The notes: a model not told the origin generated them from the letters alone. DNA of 64,000 nucleotides from Paraburkholderia hiiakae (GCF_904848665.1 NZ_CAJHCQ010000007.1:248001-312000); one strand, 5' to 3'. Shown: positions 26,768-36,069, counted from the stretch's first letter. Translations and numbers: made by a program.

Positions 26768-28237
26768 GTGTCTCAAGCTGCCCCCGACCCTCAAGCCGAG
26801 CCTGCTCAGGCCGAGCCCATGCCGTCCACGCCCACGAAAAAGCGCAGCAAGCGCGAGCGCCGCGCCGAAAAGCGCGCCGCCATCGAAGCCTCAGTCGCTC
26901 ATGCCCCCATTCTCGAGATCGAGTCGCTCGATATGGAGGCGCGCGGCGTTGGCCGCACCGTCACCGAGACGGGCGAGCCCGGCAAGGTGATCTTCGTCGA
27001 GGGCGCGCTGCCGGGCGAGCGCGTGACCTACTTGAGCTACCGCAAGAAGCCCACGTTCGAACAGGCGCAAGTGGTGAACGTGCTGCGCGAGAGCGCGATT
27101 CGCACGAAGCCGCAGTGCGCGTACTTCGGCACCTGCGGCGGTTGCTCGATGCAGCACCTCGACGTGCGTGCGCAGATCGCCGTCAAGCAGCGCGTGCTCG
27201 AGGACAACCTCATGCACATCTCGAAGGTGCGTTCGGAGACGATGTTCCGGCCGATTCACGGGCCGTCGTGGGGCTACCGCTATCGCGCGCGCCTCACGGT
27301 GCGTAACGTGCCGAAGAAGGGCGGCGTGCTGGTTGGCTTCCACGAGAAGAAGAGCAGCTATGTCGCCGACATGACGAGCTGCGAAGTGCTGCCCCCGAAC
27401 GTCTCGGCGATGCTCGTGCCGCTGCGCCATCTCGTGGCCGCGCTGTCGATTTGCGATCGCATGCCGCAGATCGAACTCGCCGTGGGTTCGAGCGTGACGG
27501 CGCTCGTGCTGCGCATTCTCGAGCCGCTCACGGCCGCCGACGAAGACTTGCTGCGCGCGTTCGCCGACGAGCACAACGTTCAGTTCTGGCTGCAGCCGAA
27601 GGGCCCGGACACGGTGTTCCCGTTCTATCCGCTCGACAAGGCACTGGACTACACGCTGCCCGAGTACGGCATTCGCATGCCGTTCAAGCCGACGGACTTC
27701 ACGCAGGTCAATCACCAGATCAACCGCGTGCTGGTGGGCCGCGCGCTGCGCCTGCTCGCGCCGGAGCCGGGCGACCGCGTGCTCGACCTGTTTTGCGGCA
27801 TCGGCAACTTCACGCTGCCGCTCGCGCGTCTCGCGCGCGAAGTGGTGGGGATCGAAGGCAGCGATACGCTGACGGCCCGCGCGCTGGAAAATGCGCGTGC
27901 CAATGGCGTGGACGGGCATACGTCGTTTGCGTGCCGCAACCTGTTCGAAGTCACCGCGGACGACTTGCGCGCGCTCGGCCATTTCGACAAGTTCCTGGTC
28001 GACCCGCCGCGCGAAGGCGCGTTCGCGGTTTCCCAGGCGCTCGCGGAAATTGCGCAGAGCGGGGATGGCCCGCTGCCCAGGCGCATCGTCTACGTGTCGT
28101 GCAGTCCCGCGACGCTGGCGCGCGATGCGGGCGTGCTCGTCAAGGAGGCCGGTTACCGGCTCAAGGGCGCGGGTGTCGTCAACATGTTCCCGCACACGTC
28201 GCACGTGGAATCGATCGCGCTGTTCGAGCGCGATTGA
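26768..28237 (+). CDS. rlmD: 23S rRNA (uracil(1939)-C(5))-methyltransferase RlmD
   Basis: A 489-residue SAM-dependent methyltransferase of the RumA/TrmA family. A basic N-terminus (KKRSKRERRAEKR) and TRAM domain are followed by an iron-sulfur site (CAYFGTCGGCSMQH). The SAM motif is LDLFCGIGNFTLPLA, then DPPREGA and the catalytic cysteine region YVSCSPATLARD. It methylates U1939 of 23S rRNA. I prefer the GTG at 26768 (preceded by CAGGAA). The ATG at 26819 is an alternative giving a shorter N-terminus. Confidence 0.95.
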   Translation: MSQAAPDPQAEPAQAEPMPSTPTKKRSKRERRAEKRAAIEASVAHAPILEIESLDMEARGVGRTVTETGEPGKVIFVEGALPGERVTYLSYRKKPTFEQAQVVNVLRESAIRTKPQCAYFGTCGGCSMQHLDVRAQIAVKQRVLEDNLMHISKVRSETMFRPIHGPSWGYRYRARLTVRNVPKKGGVLVGFHEKKSSYVADMTSCEVLPPNVSAMLVPLRHLVAALSICDRMPQIELAVGSSVTALVLRILEPLTAADEDLLRAFADEHNVQFWLQPKGPDTVFPFYPLDKALDYTLPEYGIRMPFKPTDFTQVNHQINRVLVGRALRLLAPEPGDRVLDLFCGIGNFTLPLARLAREVVGIEGSDTLTARALENARANGVDGHTSFACRNLFEVTADDLRALGHFDKFLVDPPREGAFAVSQALAEIAQSGDGPLPRRIVYVSCSPATLARDAGVLVKEAGYRLKGAGVVNMFPHTSHVESIALFERD

Positions 28238-28286
28238 GGAGACTCGCGCAGCGCAGGCGCGAAGCCGGCGCTGCCGCTGAAGCAAA

Positions 28287-28315
28287 AAAAACGCCACGGA
28301 AAACCGTGGCGTTTT
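28287..28315. terminator. Bidirectional terminator between rlmD and bamD
   Basis: Perfect arms AAAACGCCACGG / CCGTGGCGTTTT around a short A-rich loop, with flanking A and T runs, between convergent genes. Confidence 0.9.
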
Positions 28316-28351
28316 GCTTTCCTGCGCGCCTCAAGCGTAGAGGCGCGGCGA

Positions 28352-29170
28352 TCACCAGATCTGCCACCAGGACTTGTTTTCCTTGCCGGGGCGCGCGTGA
28401 CCAGTGATGTACGGGCTGTCCGGGAAGGTGCCGGCGAGCACGCGGCGCGTGTCTTCGGCGAGCTGCGGCTGATCGAGCTTCTGGTACGACAGGATCATGA
28501 TGTGCAGCGCGTCTTCGATCGCCGGCGCGCTCTTGTAGTCCTGGATCGCAAGCTGCGCGCGGTTGATGGCCGCCACATAGGCGCCGCGGCGGTAGTAGTA
28601 GTCCGCCGCATGCACTTCGTGCGAAGCGAGCGCGTTCACGATGTAACGCATGCGCTGGGCGGCGTCCGGGGCGTACTTGCTCTGCGGATACTTGTCGACC
28701 ACCACCTTGAACGCGTCATACGACTCGCGCAGCGACTTCGGGTCGCGTTCGCTCATGTCCTGGCCCGAGAAACGGCCGAACAGACCCAGGTCGTCGTTGA
28801 AGTGGATCATGCCCTTGAGATAGTAGGCGTAGGCGACGTCCGGGTGATCCGGGTGCAGCTGGATGAAGCGGTTGATCGCCTGGTCGGCGGCGTCGTTCTC
28901 GTTGTCCTTCCAGTTGCAGTAGGCCACGTTGATCTGCGCCTGCTGGGCGAAGTGGCCGAACGGGTCGCGGCCCTGGAGTGCTTCGAAATATTTCGCGCAC
29001 TTGCCCCAGTCACCACCGGAGAGCGCGTCTTGGGCCTCCGTATATAATTTGTTGTTGTTCCACGCCGCCGTTTCGTCGGTTTTTTCCGGCAGGCCGTGGC
29101 AGGCGGCGACCACGGCGAGCGCCGCGCCGCAGACAGCAAGGCGAACGACGTTGCCAATCTTGCCGAGCAT
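28352..29170 (-). CDS. bamD: Outer membrane protein assembly factor BamD
   Basis: A 272-residue lipoprotein of the BAM complex that folds beta-barrel proteins into the outer membrane. From the ATG at 29170 the signal peptide is of normal length and ends in the lipobox VVAAC at residue 24. The mature part consists of TPR-like repeats (NNKLYTEAQDALSGGDW, HPDHPDVAYAYYLKG, YPQSKYAPDAAQRM). An ATG at 29248 would add 26 residues before the signal peptide and is less likely. It is divergent from rluD with a short shared promoter region, a conserved arrangement. Confidence 0.95.
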   Translation of the reverse strand: MLGKIGNVVRLAVCGAALAVVAACHGLPEKTDETAAWNNNKLYTEAQDALSGGDWGKCAKYFEALQGRDPFGHFAQQAQINVAYCNWKDNENDAADQAINRFIQLHPDHPDVAYAYYLKGMIHFNDDLGLFGRFSGQDMSERDPKSLRESYDAFKVVVDKYPQSKYAPDAAQRMRYIVNALASHEVHAADYYYRRGAYVAAINRAQLAIQDYKSAPAIEDALHIMILSYQKLDQPQLAEDTRRVLAGTFPDSPYITGHARPGKENKSWWQIW

Positions 29171-29289
29171 GTTTGCTCGCGCCGCGCGCATTGCGTTTCG
29201 GGCCACCGCGTGTTGGGCCAGTTTCGTAATCGTGTTCAAGGCTCGCATTTATCCAGTCCAGCTTCAGGTCCACAGGTGACCCAGACTCA

Positions 29290-30543
29290 ATGACCCGTAC
29301 AGTTATTCCGGGGGCCGGCGCTCCCGGCGCCCAAAACAGCATCAGCGATTATAGCCTGGGCGATGCGCCCGATGACGCAGCCGCCAGTAAGGCGTTCGAT
29401 GGCGAACGCGCACGCGAGGACGCCGGTGGCGCCCCGCGTGCGCGCGTCGACGAAGCCCCGCGCTCGATTCAGGTGCCTGATGAACTCGCAGGCGAGCGCC
29501 TCGACAAGGTGCTCGCCAAAATATTTCCGGAATTTTCACGCAGCCGTTTGCAGGGCTGGATCGAGGAGCAGCGCGTGCGCGTGGACGGAAAGCCGGCCAA
29601 GGTGCGCCAGCCGGTGCCGCTCGGCGCGACCATCGAACTCGTGCCGGACCTTCTGCCCGAGCAGCTCGCGTTCACGCCCGAGCCGGTACCGCTCGACATC
29701 GTCTTTGAGGACGATGCCATCGTGGTCATCAACAAGCCCGCCGGGCTCGTCGTGCATCCGGCGGCCGGCAACTGGAGCGGCACGCTCCTCAACGGCCTCC
29801 TGCATCGCTATGGCGAAGCGGCGGCGGGGCTGCCGCGCGCCGGTATCGTCCATCGGCTCGACAAGGAAACGTCCGGGCTGATGGTCGTCGCGCGCACGCT
29901 TCAAGCGCAAACCGACCTCGTGCGCCAGTTGCAGGCGCGCACGGTCAAGCGCCGCTATCTCGCGCTCGTCTGGGGCAACATGGCCGAAGAAGGCACCATC
30001 GACGCGCCCATCGGCCGCGACCCGCGCGAGCGCACGCGCATGGCGGTGATGAAGGGCGCTTCGGGCAAGCCGGCGCGCACGCACTTCCGGCGTATCGACA
30101 AGACGCTCTGGCACAACCAGCCCATTAGCGCCATTCATTGCGATCTGGAAACGGGGCGCACACACCAGATTCGTGTGCACTGCGCGCATATCGGCCATCC
30201 TTTGCTGGGCGATCCGGTCTATGGCCACGCGCGCGGCAAGCGCTCGGTCGCGGCGCTGCCCGACGGCTTTGCGCGCCAGGCGCTGCACGCGTGGCGCCTG
30301 GGCCTCGTTCATCCGGTCACGGGCCGCGCGATGCAATGGCGCGCCGAAGTGCCCGACGACCTGGATGCGCTGATCGAGGCGCTCGGCTTCGGCGGCAAGG
30401 AAGACGAGGACGAAGTCGGCTTCGATGACGACATGTTCGACAGCGCCTACACCGACGAAGGCTACGTGATCGGCAGTGACGAAGACGATTACGAAGACGA
30501 TGAAGAAGGCGACGATCCGCGAGACGAGGACAAGCACGCATGA
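29290..30543 (+). CDS. rluD: Ribosomal large subunit pseudouridine synthase D
   Basis: A 417-residue protein. An N-terminal extension of about 60 residues precedes an S4 RNA-binding domain (GERLDKVLAKIFPEFSRSRL), then the RsuA/RluA catalytic domain with the active-site motif GIVHRLDKETSGLMV. It makes pseudouridines in helix 69 of 23S rRNA (positions 1911, 1915 and 1917 in E. coli). The last 35 residues are strongly acidic (runs of D and E), absent from E. coli RluD. Its stop overlaps the pgeF start by 4 bp, so they are coupled. Confidence 0.95.
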   Translation: MTRTVIPGAGAPGAQNSISDYSLGDAPDDAAASKAFDGERAREDAGGAPRARVDEAPRSIQVPDELAGERLDKVLAKIFPEFSRSRLQGWIEEQRVRVDGKPAKVRQPVPLGATIELVPDLLPEQLAFTPEPVPLDIVFEDDAIVVINKPAGLVVHPAAGNWSGTLLNGLLHRYGEAAAGLPRAGIVHRLDKETSGLMVVARTLQAQTDLVRQLQARTVKRRYLALVWGNMAEEGTIDAPIGRDPRERTRMAVMKGASGKPARTHFRRIDKTLWHNQPISAIHCDLETGRTHQIRVHCAHIGHPLLGDPVYGHARGKRSVAALPDGFARQALHAWRLGLVHPVTGRAMQWRAEVPDDLDALIEALGFGGKEDEDEVGFDDDMFDSAYTDEGYVIGSDEDDYEDDEEGDDPRDEDKHA

Positions 30544-31418
30544 CGACCTGCCCGGAACTGACATCCGCCGATTTGTTGCATCCCGACTGGCAGGTTTCGC
30601 CGCGCGTGCGCGCGCTGGTCACGACGCGTAACGGCGGCGTGAGCGAGCCGCCATTCGGGCGTTGGCAGGCGGCACAGGGCAGTGAAGGTGGTGAGGGCGT
30701 CGATCTCCCCGGTGGCCTGAATCTAGGCCGCGGCTCCGCCGACGATCTCGTGCACGTCGAGGCGAACCGCGAACGGCTGCTCGCGCATGCGGGCGTGCCT
30801 GCCGCGTGGCTCAAGCAGATCCACGGCCCCGTCGTGGTCGACACCGCGCACGCGCTCGCCGCCGCGCGCGCGGGCACTCCGCTCGAAGCCGATGCGAGCG
30901 TCACCGCCGAGCCGGGCATCGCCTGCACGGTGATGGTGGCCGACTGCATGCCCGTCTTGCTGTGCGATGGCGAGGGCCGCGCCGTGGGCGCCGCGCACGC
31001 CGGTTGGCGTGGGCTGGCCGCGGGCGTCATCGAGCGCACGGCCGAGCGCGTCGCTGCGCTCGCGGGCTGTGCGACTGCCGACCTGCATGCGTATCTCGGC
31101 CCCGTGATCGGGCCGACGGCCTTCGAGGTCGGTGCAGATGTGCGTGACGCGTTCATGACCCATGTGGAGCATGTCGACGCGGCACAACGCGATGCGCACC
31201 GCGCGGCCACCGCGGCGGCCTTCGTCGCGCGCCCCGACGCGAGCGGCAAATACCTCGCCAATCTTCCTGCATTGGCGCGGCTGCGGCTCGATACGCTCGG
31301 TGTGCGCCACGCAACGGGCGGCGACATGTGCACGGTCACGCTGCGCGAGCGCTTCTACTCGTACCGGCGCGATCGCGTCACCGGCCGCATGGCCGCGTTG
31401 ATCTGGCTCCATCCCTGA
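30540..31418 (+). CDS. pgeF: Peptidoglycan editing factor PgeF (YfiH/laccase-domain family)
   Basis: A 292-residue protein of the YfiH/CNF1-like fold, often annotated as polyphenol oxidase. Family motifs are VTTRNGGVSEPPFG, LKQIHGPVVVD, MVADCMPVLLCD and AAHAGWRGLAAG; the Cys and His of the last two, with the earlier His, form the metal-binding active site. In E. coli the protein removes misincorporated L-Ser from peptidoglycan precursors. Its coupling to rluD is widely conserved. Confidence 0.93.
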   Translation: MTTCPELTSADLLHPDWQVSPRVRALVTTRNGGVSEPPFGRWQAAQGSEGGEGVDLPGGLNLGRGSADDLVHVEANRERLLAHAGVPAAWLKQIHGPVVVDTAHALAAARAGTPLEADASVTAEPGIACTVMVADCMPVLLCDGEGRAVGAAHAGWRGLAAGVIERTAERVAALAGCATADLHAYLGPVIGPTAFEVGADVRDAFMTHVEHVDAAQRDAHRAATAAAFVARPDASGKYLANLPALARLRLDTLGVRHATGGDMCTVTLRERFYSYRRDRVTGRMAALIWLHP

Positions 31419-31480
31419 CTTTGCCGCGACGCGCCGCCGTGATGCAGCGCGGCGTCGCGTCATGAGTCGGATGATTTTTG

Positions 31481-31559
31481 TTGCGCTGCAGCTATTCCCG
31501 CAAAGCGCTATGCGTCACCCGCGGCGCATCGATTCCCCATTTCCCTCATTGCACTGCAA
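31481..31559. promoter_or_regulatory. Pair of TTGCRCTGCA elements, candidate PhaR sites
   Basis: TTGCGCTGCAG at 31481-31491 and TTGCACTGCAA at 31549-31559 share a TGC/GCA dyad and lie upstream of the phaC promoter. PhaR proteins are reported to bind TGC/GCA-rich dyads, and a phaR gene lies 4 kb downstream. Binding here is inferred. Confidence 0.35.
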
Positions 31560-31690
31560 GCACTTGCCGCCATGGTGGATTTCTGTGCGCCAGACCGCAC
31601 AGCGATGTGTCGCGACAGTTAAATGATCGATTACATCGGGAAAACGATAATTAAAAAAATATCGCAGCGCGGCAAAATCGGGCACAAGCA

Positions 31691-31720
31691 TTGACACGCT
31701 TTGCAATGGGGAGCAAGAAT
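31691..31720 (+). promoter_or_regulatory. Predicted sigma-70 promoter of phaC
   Basis: A perfect TTGACA (-35) at 31691-31696 and AAGAAT (-10, 4 of 6) at 31715-31720, with an 18-bp spacer. The start codon lies about 105 bp downstream of the -10. Confidence 0.6.
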
Positions 31721-31825
31721 GTCCCTCACCCACGGGACAGGTCGTGACGAGCGCCGCAACGGCGTCCGTATGCGTACCACCTGCCTCTCAACCAGTCCTT
31801 CGGGACACATCGGTCAAAAGCAGGC

Positions 31826-33805
31826 ATGACGGCATCTCAACGTTCCAAGACTGCCCCGGGCACGGGCGCCTCAACTGATGGTGCAACGCGCGGCAATCAG
31901 CCTTTCGCTCCCGACGCAGCTGGCATGCAGCAATATCTCGACGCGTGGACGAACGCCTGGAAAAGCGCTCTGAATGCTGCGCAGCAAACGGGCGGCGCGG
32001 CGCAGCAAGCACCCTTCGCGGGACTTGCGGCCAACTGGTGGCCGCCGGCAGGCAACGGTGCGCCGGGCAACCCCTTCGCTGCAGGCAATCCTTTCTCAGC
32101 GGGTAATCCCTTTGCCGCGGCCAATCCGTTCGGTGCCGGTGGTCCTTTCGGTGCAGCCAATCCATTCGGTGGCGCGAATCCGTTCGAAGGTTTCAAGGTT
32201 CCCACGGCATCGATCGAACCCACGCGGCTGCAGCATCTGCAAGCGGAATATTCGCGAGATGCGCTCGACTTGCTGCGCCAGGCCACCGACACCACGCCCA
32301 AAGCGCCCGAACTGAAGGACCGGCGATTTAGCTCCGATGCCTGGAAGGCAACGCCCGCGTATGCGTTCACAGCAGCGTGGTATCTGCTCAACGCGCGCTA
32401 CCTGCATGAACTCGTCGACGCGATCGATACCGATGCGAAAACGCGCGAGCGCATTCGCTTCGCCGTTCAGCAGTGGACCGCGGCGGCCTCGCCAAGCAAC
32501 TTCCTCGCGCTCAATCCCGACGCGCAAAGCGCCTTGCTCGAGACCCACGGCGAGAGCCTGCGCCAGGGTGTCATGAACCTGCTCGGCGACATGTCGCGCG
32601 GCAAGATCTCGCAAACCGACGAATCGCGCTTCGTGGTGGGCCGCAATCTCGCGACCACCGAAGGTTCGGTCGTGTTCGAGAACGCGCTCTTCCAGCTGAT
32701 CCAGTACAAGCCACGCACGGCCACAGTGCGCGAGCGGCCGCTTCTGATCGTGCCGCCGTGCATCAACAAGTACTACATCCTCGACCTGCAGCCCGAGAAC
32801 TCGCTCGTCGCATATGCGCTGGAGCAGGGGCAGCAGGTGTTCCTCGTCTCGTGGCACAACGGCGACGCGTCGATCGCGGACCGCTCCTGGGACGACTACA
32901 TCGAAGAGGGCGTGCTCACGGCCATCGAGACGACGCGCAGCATCAGCGAGCGCGAGCAAATCAACACGCTCGGTTTCTGCGTGGGCGGCACGCTGCTCGC
33001 CACGGCGCTGTCCGTCGCGGCGGCGCGCGGCGAACATCCCGCTGCCTCCATGACGCTGCTCACCGCGATGCTCGACTTCGGCGACACGGGTGTACTCGAT
33101 GTGTTCGTCGACGAGGCCCACGTGCAGATGCGCGAGCAGACCATCGGTGGCAAGAATGGCGGCACGCCGGGCCTCATGCGCGGCGTCGAGTTCGCCAACA
33201 CGTTCTCGTTCCTGCGGCCCAACGATCTGGTCTGGAACTACGTCGTCGACAATTACCTGAAGGGCCGTACGCCCGCGCCGTTCGACCTGCTGTTCTGGAA
33301 CAGCGACTCGACGAGCCTGCCGGGGCCGATGTACGCGTGGTACCTGCGCAACACGTACCTGGAAAACAAGCTGCGTGAGCCCGGTGCGCTCACGGTGTGC
33401 GGCGAGCAAGTGGATCTTTCGCGCATCGACGTGCCGACTTTCATCTACGGCTCGCGAGAGGATCACATCGTGCCCTGGCGCACGGCTTACGCGTCGATCC
33501 CGCTGCTGTCCGGGCCGCTGAAATTTGTGCTTGGCGCGTCGGGGCATATTGCGGGCGTGATCAACCCGGCGTCGAAGAACAAGCGCAGCTTCTGGAGCAT
33601 CGAGGCCGACGAGAAGCATCTGCCGGAAGAGGCTGACGACTGGTTAGCCGTTGCTGAGGAGAAACCCGGCAGCTGGTGGTCGACCTGGGCCGAGTGGCTC
33701 GATCAGTACGGCGGCAAGAAGGTGAAGCCGCGTGCGCAAGCCGGCTCGGCGGAATTCCCCGAGATCGAGCCGGCGCCGGGGCGTTATGTGCAGCAGCGCG
33801 ATTGA
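31826..33805 (+). CDS. phaC: Class I poly(3-hydroxyalkanoate) synthase PhaC with NPF-repeat N-terminus
   Basis: A 659-residue polymerase that builds PHB from (R)-3-hydroxybutyryl-CoA at granule surfaces. The alpha/beta-hydrolase core carries the catalytic triad C385 (lipase-like box GFCVGG), D546 and H574. The spacing between them (161 and 28) equals that of the C. necator enzyme (C319, D480, H508). It is about 70 residues longer than the 589-residue C. necator protein. The extra length is in the N-terminus, where residues 82-120 carry NPF units spaced by Gly/Ala. phaA and phaB follow on the same strand. Confidence 0.97.
   Translation: MTASQRSKTAPGTGASTDGATRGNQPFAPDAAGMQQYLDAWTNAWKSALNAAQQTGGAAQQAPFAGLAANWWPPAGNGAPGNPFAAGNPFSAGNPFAAANPFGAGGPFGAANPFGGANPFEGFKVPTASIEPTRLQHLQAEYSRDALDLLRQATDTTPKAPELKDRRFSSDAWKATPAYAFTAAWYLLNARYLHELVDAIDTDAKTRERIRFAVQQWTAAASPSNFLALNPDAQSALLETHGESLRQGVMNLLGDMSRGKISQTDESRFVVGRNLATTEGSVVFENALFQLIQYKPRTATVRERPLLIVPPCINKYYILDLQPENSLVAYALEQGQQVFLVSWHNGDASIADRSWDDYIEEGVLTAIETTRSISEREQINTLGFCVGGTLLATALSVAAARGEHPAASMTLLTAMLDFGDTGVLDVFVDEAHVQMREQTIGGKNGGTPGLMRGVEFANTFSFLRPNDLVWNYVVDNYLKGRTPAPFDLLFWNSDSTSLPGPMYAWYLRNTYLENKLREPGALTVCGEQVDLSRIDVPTFIYGSREDHIVPWRTAYASIPLLSGPLKFVLGASGHIAGVINPASKNKRSFWSIEADEKHLPEEADDWLAVAEEKPGSWWSTWAEWLDQYGGKKVKPRAQAGSAEFPEIEPAPGRYVQQRD
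32069..32185 (+). repeat. Imperfect repeat coding NPF units in PhaC
   Basis: Six NPF triplets and one GPF between residues 82 and 120, separated by Gly/Ala/Ser spacers. The units recur every 5-8 residues, and the underlying DNA repeats AATCC(G/C)TT(C/T)-like blocks with silent differences. It is an expanded low-complexity tract within the coding sequence. Confidence 0.85.
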
Positions 33806-33904
33806 AGCGATTCAAGCGCTTGATACGCTTGCTGCGGAATTCGGATTAACAACTTGACGGGCGGGGCGCATGGCGCGCCTTCAAGCCGCCCGGAGGATCT
33901 GGAA

Positions 33905-35086
33905 ATGACTGACATTGTGATCGTTTCGGCCGCACGTACGGCAGTAGGCAAATTCGGCGGCTCGCTCGCGAAGGTGGCGGCGCCCGACCTGGGCGCCATC
34001 GTCATCAAGGCCGCGCTCGAGCGCGCGGGCGTGAAGCCCGACCAGGTGAGCGACGTGATCATGGGTCAGGTGCTGACCGCTGGTTCGGGCCAGAACGTGG
34101 CGCGCCAGGCATCGATCAAGGCGGGGCTGCCCACGGCCGTTCCCGCGATGACGATCAACAAGGTGTGCGGCTCGGGCCTGAAGGCCGTGATGCTGGCCGC
34201 GAACGCGATCATCGCGGGCGATTCGGACATCGTCGTGGCCGGCGGCCAGGAAAACATGAGCGCCGCGCCGCACGTGCTGCCGGGCTCGCGCGACGGCTTT
34301 CGCATGGGCGATGCGAAGCTCATCGACAGCATGATCGTCGACGGCCTGTGGGACGTGTACAACCAGTACCACATGGGCGTGACGGCGGAAAACGTCGCGA
34401 AGGAATACGGCATCACGCGCGAGGAGCAGGACGCGTTTGCGGCGCTCTCGCAGAACAAGGCTGAGGCTGCGCAGAAGGCGGGCCGCTTCGATGCGGAAAT
34501 CGTGCCGGTGGCGATTCCGCAGCGCAAGGGTGAGCCGCTGCAGTTCGCGACCGACGAATTCGTGCGCCACGGCGTGACGGCGGAATCGCTCGCGGGTCTG
34601 AAGCCGGCGTTCAACAAGGAAGGCACGGTGACGGCGGCGAACGCCTCGGGCCTGAACGACGGCGCGGCAGCGGTCGTGGTGATGTCGGCGAAGAAGGCCG
34701 AAGCGCTGGGCCTGAAGCCGCTCGCGCGCATCAAGGCATACGCAAGCGGCGGCGTGGACCCGAAGATCATGGGCATGGGCCCGGTGCCGGCTTCGAAGCG
34801 TGCGCTGGAGCGCGCGGGCTGGTCGGTGAACGACCTCGATCTCATGGAGATCAACGAGGCCTTTGCCGCCCAGGCGCTGGCCGTGAACAAGCAGATGGGC
34901 TGGGACACGTCGAAGATCAACGTGAACGGCGGGGCGATTGCGATCGGTCATCCGATCGGCGCATCGGGCTGCCGGATTCTCGTGACGCTGCTGCACGAAA
35001 TGCAGCGCCGTGATGCGAAGCGCGGTCTCGCCTCGCTGTGCATCGGCGGCGGCATGGGTGTGGCGCTCGCGCTCGAGCGTGCTTGA
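33905..35086 (+). CDS. phaA: Acetyl-CoA acetyltransferase (beta-ketothiolase) PhaA
   Basis: A 393-residue thiolase. The acyl-accepting cysteine is C88 (NKVCGSGLKA), with the conserved GHPIGASG histidine and CIGGGMG cysteine near the C-terminus. It condenses two acetyl-CoA to acetoacetyl-CoA, the first step of PHB synthesis. The ATG at 33905 follows GGAGGATCTGGAA; the frame opens 17 codons earlier without similarity. It lies 99 bp after phaC and 145 bp before phaB. Confidence 0.96.
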   Translation: MTDIVIVSAARTAVGKFGGSLAKVAAPDLGAIVIKAALERAGVKPDQVSDVIMGQVLTAGSGQNVARQASIKAGLPTAVPAMTINKVCGSGLKAVMLAANAIIAGDSDIVVAGGQENMSAAPHVLPGSRDGFRMGDAKLIDSMIVDGLWDVYNQYHMGVTAENVAKEYGITREEQDAFAALSQNKAEAAQKAGRFDAEIVPVAIPQRKGEPLQFATDEFVRHGVTAESLAGLKPAFNKEGTVTAANASGLNDGAAAVVVMSAKKAEALGLKPLARIKAYASGGVDPKIMGMGPVPASKRALERAGWSVNDLDLMEINEAFAAQALAVNKQMGWDTSKINVNGGAIAIGHPIGASGCRILVTLLHEMQRRDAKRGLASLCIGGGMGVALALERA

Positions 35087-35231
35087 GTTCGCTTGATGCG
35101 ACCGCTGGGGCGGACGGCTATCGGTCCGCCCTGGCGCTGCGACAAACGCGCGGCGCGGGTGGTGGCAGCGGGAAGGAGCGAGGCCAGGGCCGTCGAAGAC
35201 GCGCCCGGAAAACGATAATGGAGTGTGGTTT

Positions 35232-35972
35232 ATGTCAGAGCGTATTGCGTATGTAACGGGCGGGATGGGCGGCATCGGAACCGGCATTTGCCAGCGCCTC
35301 GTCAAGCAGGGCTTCACGGTGATCGCTGGCTGCGGCCCGAATTCGCCGCGCCGCGTGAAGTGGCTGGAAGACCAGAAGGCGCTCGGTTTCGACTTCGTGG
35401 CCTCGGAAGGCAACGTGGGCGATTGGGATTCGACGCGCCAGGCGTTCGACAAGGTCAAGGCCGAGGTCGGCGAAATCGATGTGCTCGTGAACAACGCTGG
35501 CATCACGCGCGACGTGGTGTTCCGCAAGATGACGCGCGAAGACTGGACGGCCGTGATCGACACCAATCTCACGAGCCTCTTCAACGTCACGAAGCAGGTG
35601 ATCGACGGCATGGTCGAGCGCGGCTGGGGCCGCATCATCAATATCTCGTCGGTGAATGGCCAGAAAGGTCAGTTCGGCCAGACCAACTATTCCACGGCCA
35701 AGGCCGGCATTCACGGCTTCACGATGGCGTTGGCTCAGGAAGTGGCGACCAAGGGCGTGACGGTCAACACCGTTTCGCCGGGCTATATCGGCACGGACAT
35801 GGTGAAATCCATCCGTCCCGACGTGCTGGAAAAGATCGTCGCGACGATTCCCGTGCGCCGTCTCGGCGCGCCCGAGGAAATCGCGTCGATCGTGGCGTGG
35901 CTCGCGTCGGACGAGTCAGGCTTTGCAACCGGTGCTGACTTCTCGCTGAATGGCGGGTTGCACATGGGCTGA
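35232..35972 (+). CDS. phaB: Acetoacetyl-CoA reductase PhaB
   Basis: A 246-residue short-chain dehydrogenase. The cofactor motif is TGGMGGIGTGI, NNAG is at 87-90, and the catalytic pair is Y153 and K157 (NYSTAKAG). It reduces acetoacetyl-CoA to (R)-3-hydroxybutyryl-CoA with NADPH, the PhaC substrate. The ATG at 35232 gives MSERIAYVTG, the conserved start; an ATG three codons earlier is less likely. The 145-bp gap before it contains a hairpin (35108-35131) without a T-run. Confidence 0.96.
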   Translation: MSERIAYVTGGMGGIGTGICQRLVKQGFTVIAGCGPNSPRRVKWLEDQKALGFDFVASEGNVGDWDSTRQAFDKVKAEVGEIDVLVNNAGITRDVVFRKMTREDWTAVIDTNLTSLFNVTKQVIDGMVERGWGRIINISSVNGQKGQFGQTNYSTAKAGIHGFTMALAQEVATKGVTVNTVSPGYIGTDMVKSIRPDVLEKIVATIPVRRLGAPEEIASIVAWLASDESGFATGADFSLNGGLHMG

Positions 35973-36069
35973 TCCCGAGTGCCGCGCGCCTGCAGGGGGC
36001 GCGCGAAGCTGGGATCGAGGACGGCAGCGGGCCTGTTTGCTCACCGGGGCAGGCCGTTTCCGGGCTAGA

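Larger units (their letters stand above)
31419..31825 (+). other. Regulatory region upstream of phaC
   Basis: About 400 bp with no gene. It holds two TTGCRCTGCA elements (31481-31491 and 31549-31559), an A/T-rich stretch near 31640-31665 unlike the surrounding DNA, and a good promoter at 31691-31720. This is the likely control region of the pha genes. Confidence 0.6.

Noticed and set aside
35108..35131. Hairpin between phaA and phaB as a terminator
   Set aside because: It has an 8-bp GC-rich stem but no following T-run, so it is more likely an mRNA-stabilising or incidental structure.
33881..35641. A 586-codon minus-strand frame opposite phaA and phaB
   Set aside because: It covers two well-supported thiolase and reductase genes and shows no domain of its own.
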